DNA from: Polyodon spathula
Lineage: Eukaryota > Chordata > Actinopteri > Acipenseriformes > Polyodontidae
Assembly: GCF_017654505.1 (NCBI RefSeq)
Contig: NC_054538.1
Location: 50,479,489-50,543,488 of the forward strand
DNA: 64,000 bases
Direction: 5' to 3'
Part shown: positions 53,001 through 62,000 of the stretch, in pieces
Layout of the letters: each line of letters begins with the position of its first letter
Numbering within the stretch: the stretch's first letter is position 1
Translations under genes and position numbers: made by a program
The notes under the pieces: generated by a model
Seen by the model: the letters and a program-made list of their open reading frames with translations, nothing else
The model's database searches: none
What the model was told of the DNA's origin: nothing

Positions 53001-56000
53001 GTTGGTAGAGACTTATCCAAATAGACTCATGGCTGGAATTGCAGCCAAAGGTGCCTCTACCAGATATTGACTGAAGGGAGTGAATACTTATGCGATCAAT
53101 TATTTTCTGTTTTGTATTTGTAATTAATTTAGAGCAATTTGTAGATTTTATTTTTCACTTTGACATTATGGACTTTTTTTGTGTTGATCAGTGGCAACAA
53201 CTCCTAATTAAATCCATTTTGATTCCATGTTTTAACACAATAAAATGTGGAAAAGTCCAAGGGGGGTGAATACTTTTGAGAGTCACTGTACAATAAATAT
53301 TAAGTGCTTAGTATTGTAAATAGGCCCAAACGAGTGCCTTGTGTGTCTACACTGAAAGTACTGTGTGGCTTTTTTTGTACTCTGTTGTTGTTTATTATTA
53401 TTATTAGCTAAAAAAACAAGGTAAAAAGGTGCCACAAATAGAAATTAACAATAACAATTGAAAATTTACAGTTATTTTCTGACCTTTTAATAAAAGGGAG
53501 TAACTTTCCGAAGTAAACAAGTTACTTTTGAGATCCAAACAGCAAAAACATTAAACAAAAAGACATGCTGTACAAATTTTTTTTTTTCAGCCCTTATTTG
53601 GTATACATTCTAATTTCAGATGTAGTCTGAATTTTAATTTATTTCAATTTGGGTTCCTGAGCAAAAACTCCAACACTGCCATAGACCTCGGATTCCTGCC
53701 ACTCAAGCTTTTTTGTACTTTTTCCTCACTTTCATCTCGGTAGTACACAGTACATTGTTAATAGCTACCCCTGTTGTACTTGCATTAGTTACGTTGTCAT
53801 CTTTCTTCATTCTCCCACCATCTTCCCTTTTTCCACCTCATAGCTGGCACAGTCTCATTTTGAGGGTGCATCTTCATTAATACATTTTCTGCATGCCTTG
53901 TTTTATGCATTGAAGGTAGCTATTAGGAGTGAAACGGCTGGGGCTGAAATATAGCAGCATCGTTACTGCGACGCTTTAATGCCTGTCAGTACATTCTTTT
54001 CTACACTGAATTTTTTGCCATAAAATGTCTGCTATTTGACAGCAAGGCTAAATAATATACTGGATGTACTAAATTTTCAAAAATGTTGATGTTGGTTGCC
54101 ACGAAATAGAAAAAGCTTGGTATCAACACTGCTGGACAGCTCTCAAAATGACACACAATCTTTTGACAATGTACAGTTGGTTAGAATACAGTATAGCATA
54201 GGAACTCTTTCAGTTCTTTCAAATTAGACAAGTCCTCAAAATGACCACAATATAGCCTACACACTAATAGGATATGTCCAATCAAATAAATATGATTGCT
54301 GCATGCTAAGACATTAAAAAAAAAAATGCAAGTAAAAACGAAAGCATAAACAGACAATATTAGCCTAACATTAGCCCTTTTTACATGCAATATAGTATCC
54401 CAAAGCTTTTACAATAAAAAGACTGTAGACATCACAGAAGTAAGAAACAACCAGTAAAATGCATACCATTTGAAAAAGACAAAATTAAACAAAATAGTGG
54501 GTCACAATTAAAAAATTAACATGACAATGTATGCAGTAAAATAAGGAACAAAAGGCTTTGTTATTGCCTTGTAAAAACAGGTGTGTGGCGTATTTGTAAA
54601 CACTGATTTGATATTAAACAACCTTCACTTTATAAGCTTTTACAGTTATGTTCAGCAAATGGAGAGATCTTGCAGGAACGCAGGATCTGAGGGAGGCAGT
54701 GGCTGTTGTATGCTGTTTTTCATAGAGATGTCGGATAGTGTTTAGTTTTGTCAGTTTTGCAAGGAAGAAAAAGGTCAGCTATTGTACTTGGTTTATTTTA
54801 GTGATGTAATAACCAAATCAACACATTCTTTTAAAACACTAAAATGCAATCGCCCTTTAAAAACCAGTTGTCATGTCAATTTCAGTAATCGACTGTTTAG
54901 CCAGAGAAACTGTACAAGGAAAAAATGCATTGGGAACATGTAAACAATTAAGTATTGGTGAGAATTAAAATAGGCTACTATTCAACATAATTTAACAGTG
55001 AAGATTGAGTGTGAAAAATGGCTTCACCCCCAGAATAACACTGGTGGTCAGTTTTTCAGATTGATAGCAAAGTTTTTTTTAGTTTTTCTTATTTTCTCCC
55101 CAATTTGATAAACCCAATCACCGCTGCTATCCCCACGCTGACTTGAAAGAGACGAAGACTGACACGTCCTCCGAAATGTGTGCCGTCAGCCATCTGCTTC
55201 TTTTCACTTTGCAGGCCTGCCATGCAGCCACCTCCAGAGCTAGAGTGTTGGCGGACCACGCAGCTCTGGGCAACTTACAGGCATGCCCGCAGGTAGCTGG
55301 CCAGTCTACAGGGTTCGCTAATCATAACAATACATTCAGCTGTGCTAAACAAGCATAAACAATACATTTTACAGCAGTGCTTTGCCCTGCCTCTGCTAAT
55401 AGTGTGCAGTGCTCTCTCCTGCTGCCCTGTTACAGCCCCTCCTGACTATAAGAGGCATCTGAGTGATCAGTTACATGGGCGACTGGCTGATATGTGCCGA
55501 GTCAGCAGCACAGTTAGTGTTAAACACGGGACTGGTCACCAACCGCCTACAATGGTTAGGTATCAGTGAATCAATTGAAAAGCCGGTTAAGGCCCTTTCA
55601 AAGGGCTGTCTGTCTCTGTGTAAGCCTTAATTCAAAGAATATGATCACCGATCTGTCGGACGACAGAATCCAGAGGCTAACTCTGCTTGGAGCTGTTTCA
55701 TCTAAACGCAGTGGTATGGGAACTAACCTTCCAATGACTTCTAGGCCTGATGGCAGCAGCATCCCAGATCCTCCCCTTAGGGCTCTTACGCATAGGCCCT
55801 CTCCAAGCCTGGTTCAACCATAGGGTTCAGCACCCTGAGGTGGGGACTACAGATTTTTCCAACCTAGGTTCGGGCGCTGTCTGGAACGGCTTGGGAGTAC
55901 AGGGAGTGTGGGAACCCCAGGGGTGAGAAACTGGCTGATAGACCACCTCTCTCGAGAGCAACCCCCACAGTTCGGAATGGGGACTTTATCCGGTGGTTGT

Positions 56001-59000
56001 GAACCACATCTGGGGAAAGTTCAGATGTGTGGTGTTAGACTTCTTCGTGACTCAGGAGTCCACCCACTGTCTCCACTGGTATTCCTTACTGGAGAGTGGT
56101 CATCTGCTTGGATAGACGCACTAGCCCACAGTTGGCTCAAGACTCTGCTCTATGCTTTTCTCCCATTGCCACAGCTTCCATTGTGCTCGCAGAAGAGCAG
56201 GTAAGACCAGGCACAGGTGCTGCAAGTAATGGCCCAGGAGGACCTGGTTCTCTTCACTGGCGCACAGCTCCTGTACGGTCAGACGTAGGAGTTGCCAGCA
56301 CTGCTACACCTGCAGGGGATCCCTATCTTACCCTATCTGGACAACTGGCTCATCGCAGCCAGTTCAGAGCATCAAGCGCTAGACATGGAGTGGACCGTTT
56401 TGCCACAAAGGATTTCAAATCTTATTTTACTCTTCATGGTAGATCTCACTTTTTTGCTGGATTAACCTGTTACAATTAAACAGACTGTATTCTATGTTTC
56501 TGTATCCAAGATTTAAACGCGTTACTAGTCACATTTCCATACCCATTATTATCATTGTTAGTATTACAAACCCCTATATGGTGTTTGACGGCCACATTAT
56601 TGTTAAATGCTTATTTTCTCCTGAGATGCATTTCTAAGTTGTGGTGGAATAATATGTAGTGCAGAAGGTAGAGCTGTGTATTTCATATTAATATTGAATT
56701 ACTGTACTTTTTACAATGTGGTTGTCAAATTTGTACGTTTCTTTTAAGTCTTTACATTCCAAATCATACATCACATTAAGTATACAACACTGGCTAGTAA
56801 CAATACAGTGGGATATTTATTCATTTGTTCTGCATATTGTTAGTGTGCATGCATGTTTAAACAACACATTTCTTTTGACGATTAGCCAAATAGATTGTTA
56901 TGAATTTAACATGTACATGCAGTCATTCACTTTTTACCTTTAACCAGTCCAAAACAAAAGCTTTGCATTACTTTACACCATGTCCTCCTAATATGCATAT
57001 GCAAAACATACTGTAGAGACAACAGTAAACCATATTGAATATTGTGTATGTGTTTGCTTTGCATTTTTATTGCCTGCTAAAGAATTTCATAATTATATAC
57101 TGTAGGCAATACATAGAGTCTGTGCCAATTTTTTTTTATTTCACACGGGGTGTTGGGTATGTCAAACCATAAGGACAAAGGAAAGGAGACACTTCACACA
57201 AGAGTGGTAAGGGTTTGGAATGGGTTACCTAGTCATGTTGAGGCAGAAACACTTGAATCCTTAAGACCCACCTTGACAAAGTTCTGAGATCAATCAGCTG
57301 CTAGGAACCAGACAAGCTTTTTAAAACATGCTTTGTTGTATATTCTTGGTTGTTCAAAATATATTTCATATAAGTAATATATGTGTTATGATTTTGTGTT
57401 TATATTAAATTAAAATTTACAATATGTTTGTCACTGTGGTAGTAAATCGTATACGCTTCCCTTTTGACTTTTTAAAAAGTCTGTCAGGAGGTATGCAACG
57501 CTGCCGAGTGACAATGTAGTTGGATATTTAGTTATTTTGTATACTCTTTGTTGTGCATATATATTGTAGCAGAGCACGGAGGGGGTTAAAAATCCTCTCG
57601 CCAAACATGTATATTATTTGGTAATTGTTTTGTTTAATTGTTTTGGCAGTTGGTATAATTGTTAATTAGAGCCAGCTGCCCATACTTATTACTGTGGGGC
57701 GTATAAGCCTCACAGTTAGTTAATTTGACTGCTGAGTAGAAGGGAGCAGAGGGCTGTGTGCGCTGTCTCCAAGCAGTCATCGTAATGACACTTTATAATA
57801 TGTTAACCCGTGTTTTTTGTGTTGTGGTGAAACTGCTTAGCCATCCCACTTTATTGTCAGGGTTGTTCCTGGAAGTTTAATTAGCGCTCCGAAGGAGCTA
57901 GGTGTTTATTTAGTTTGTTTATTTTGTGTTATTAAAAGTGCGCATCGGCACTTAAACCTTTATTTCTGTGTGCTGGGTCTCATTTTTAAAGGTCAAACGA
58001 ATGGTAGTGAGAACATACTATTTAAACAATGTTAGCAGCATTTTTAGCAGAATAGAACTTAATTTTATATTAATACCCACAGTCATCCCTATCAACATAA
58101 TGCATCTACATTTAAACTGTTACATAGATAGAGTCAGTGTTCTGTAAAGTGCAGTGTCTGGTTTATTACCAAAGTTCCATGTCGAAGTAATGTGAAACAA
58201 GCAATTTTTATAGTATCTGGTAACATTACCTCAGATTCCTGAGGGTTATGCGTAAGACTCCTTTCAGGAAAAGATGGTCTTACCCATTCCTGAAATCCTT
58301 ATTTTGTGAAGATTCAGCAAACATATGCTTATGCCAGGGTATCTTAATGTTTGGGGGCTGTTTTGGCACCCCAACAAAAGGGAAGGGTACCACACACTAA
58401 GGTGTGCAAAAAAGGCTTGACATCATTCAAGGATCTCAAGACCATTGTTAACTGTATAAAGAGGAACACACACAGAGAAATAAAAAATATTGTCAAAATA
58501 TCTACTGCTGGGGTTTTAGGGTGTGACTGGTGTAGGGGTTTTATTTATTTATTATTCATTTTTATTTGTTCCATTTACAGTGACATTTTGTGGTCACTTG
58601 ACTAGACATTGACAATTTTAAAGATCAAAGTGTGAAAAAAACAAGAGATATACAGTATGAGTAGGCTGGAGTATCTGAAAGAGAAATGTGATTATTTGGG
58701 TTTGAAACTCCCAAATTCACAATTTCTTTGTAGCACATAGGCATCTCAAGTGCCCCCTGGCAGCAATGGAGGCAACCTAAGAAAATGTTTATGAATACTT
58801 TTCAAAAACCGTCCTTAAAGTTTTGTGAATTGGGCCTTTCTAGCTGTATTAGACAACTACAAAAACACTTGAATTCATTGATATTGAATTCACTACTAGT
58901 TTAACTGGCCGAAATGACTATTCTTTGAAAGGCATGTGATGGTATTGAGTTAAGTTTTTTCATTTAGGAGTGCAGTGGGGAAGATGGAGAGTACAGCAGT

Positions 59001-62000
59001 GCAGAGGAGGATGAGGATGATGAAGAGGATAGTGATGAAGCAGAAGACGAGGAAATGTTGCTTCCAGGAATGGAAGGAAAGGAAGAGGTACATACATACA
59101 ACTTAAAACAAATCATCACAGATCACTTTATTTTCTTAAGGGCAGCGCTCCAGATAAGCTGTGTATTGAGTGTTTTATGCATTGAAGAATATGAATTATG
59201 ATATGTTAAATTTGATGCGTAAAAAATATGCATAGCAATTTTGCTGTACAGTTTGATTTTGCATGTATTTCGTTGGTTCCCGGCATCTCAATGGTCAATT
59301 GTGAATATACTGCATGTGGTAGCTAGAGATGAATCATAGAAATGCCAGGACAGCTAAATTCAGCCTGCTGGGAATTGCCAGAAATATGTGAACAATAAGT
59401 CAAGGTTTGCAATAATTATTATTATTATTTTTTTTTTTTTTTAATTAATGTACCATTGAATACACTCACTTATAATGCGTGTTTTTGACTAGTGAATAAG
59501 CATCTGGATTCTTGATCTTTAGGATTGCTCTGTGCCGCCTTAGTCCTCCTCAACCTAACCTACCAATTTACCTATCTGTGAACTGAATATTTGGAAGGTA
59601 AATCTACATAATATATACAATATTCTGTGTTTGAAGAGACCCTTAGAGCTTTTGTAGTGCTATCGCAAGGCAATCAATAAGGAATACCGTATTAAATGTT
59701 TTTGGAAGTTTGGTTTTTAAAATTTTAGTGCATATGTCTATTTTGAAAGGGGGAGTACATGAGACGGAGCCAGGAACATTTACAGAGAACGACTATAAAC
59801 GAACAGCCTAATACTGATGTGAGATGACTCCCTAACTACATCGAGAGTAGCGATTTCCCGGATATTAAATCAGGATAAATGGCTGCGAAAAATATTGTTG
59901 GATTTTTTTTCAGGTTGAAAATAAAATCAGGGATGTTTTTATTGTAAGACCAAGTTGTTATACAGTAGTTAAAAGTAAGGCCGTAGTTAATGCATACCAA
60001 ATAAGTTATCATTAAAGTATTACAGTATTTATTGAAAGTACTCATGACTTCAAGGAAACGTTGCATTTTATTCACCAAAAATATATTTTACAGTGTCCAA
60101 ATTGGAGAGTAAATTATTCAATGACCCAAAACCTTATCTGGAGCGCTGCTTAAGAGGACGCATAATTTTTTGTCCCCTTTTTATTTATTTTTTAACAGAG
60201 TGGTGAGTGTATGGAATGGGTTGGTCTTTTATAACTGGCTAAATAGCTATGGGATCACTCGCCTTGGTAACTTGTAGTTTTGGTAACGTATGAAAGAACA
60301 TTTATGTTCAAACTAACATACAAGTGTGCTTCTGTTTCTGCACCAAAATAAATCATTGGTCTTCTGTCCTTTGCCCCTCACAGCCTGGTTCTGATAGTGG
60401 AACAACAGCTGTCGTTGCACTTATTCGTGGAAAACAGCTCATTGTGGCCAACGCTGGAGACTCTCGATGTGTGGTTTCTGAGGGTGGGAAGGCAGTTGAC
60501 ATGTCATACGACCATAAGCCAGAGGATGAAGTAGAGCTGTCAAGGATAAAGAACGCAGGTGGAAAGGTTACAATGGATGGCAGGGTCAACGGAGGGCTTA
60601 ATCTCTCCAGAGCAATTGGTAAGAATACACACACACACATATGGGAAGACCTTTTATTTCAGAATGTATTAAGTAACCAGACAGGACGGTGAAAATAGTG
60701 ATTTCATGATTTAAAGAGGTTTAAAAACAGCATCAGTAAAGTTACCAACAAACTGTTTTATAACCCTGCATGTTACATGTATTGCTGACCTTGTTTGGCT
60801 GCCAAATTGGCCACCCAGTGACCATTGGGGGTTACTGCATGTAATATAATTCATAACACATTCTGAGAGGGGAAGCCATGACTGTAAAGTTTAATACAAC
60901 CATATGTTGCGCACAAATGACAACATGACCTGTTCAATAACTCTACCATATTATGGAATAGTGTGTGTGTGTGGGGGGTGGGGGGCTTACCTTGCTAAAC
61001 CACCTGAACTCCATGGCATAGAGTGGGTTTCTGGAGCCAGCACAGAGTGATCATTTCAAGATACTTTGTCCTCCCCAAAAAATCTGGAACTACACACCTA
61101 TTTTTTCCTGCACTGTTTTAGGTGATCATTTTTACAAACGTAACAAGACCCTGCCTCCAGAGGAACAGATGATTTCAGCGATGCCAGATGTAAAAGTACT
61201 AACATTAAATGAAGAACATGATTTCATGGTCATTGCTTGTGATGGAATATGGTAAGTGAGATCAACTCTTAAACTGTTTTAAATGTTTGTGTTTTTATTT
61301 TAATTTTTTTAAAATCCTTAGCAACCCTACCCTGATGGTGAGTGAGCGTTCTACACATTCTACAGCATAATCCAAACTTCTTGACACAGATTCTAGTGAA
61401 GAATCTGAAGTAGATGAGCCTGCACACCCGTCAAACAGTTTTGTATAAAATGAAAACTACTATACATGGTGTTTTATGATTTTCTTTCTGATCCTAGTTC
61501 CTGAGTGTTGTGGTTTACACTAGTAGTGTTGCATTTTTTAGGAAGGAAATCCAAAAAATTACACTTGAGGACATTTCTAAAGAAATGTATTTCAGTAACT
61601 TAAAACTTTTTTTTTTTTAATATTCAGACTAGGTTGTAGGGTATACTTCCATCACAGATTGAAAACATTGTTTTCTTAATCTTCAGACCCATGGTATTCT
61701 ATTCTCTAACTGTGCAATTCTACAGATAGCTAAGCTCCTCCTTCACCACCAAACGGGAGACAGGCTGAACTTCTGCACTCCAGTGTTTATTAAGCCACAA
61801 GTCATGCAGCAATGAACAAGGTGTGAAACTACAAAGAAATAAAGTACAGCGCTTACTAACACATCCTGATGTACTTTAATCTGCAAATATGGCGTAATAT
61901 CATTATACATAACATAAAGCTTCATGCTAGACATACGTTTTAGCAATATCCAAATATACTGTATTAAAGTAGTAAATCTACCAACATCACTTAGACAGCA

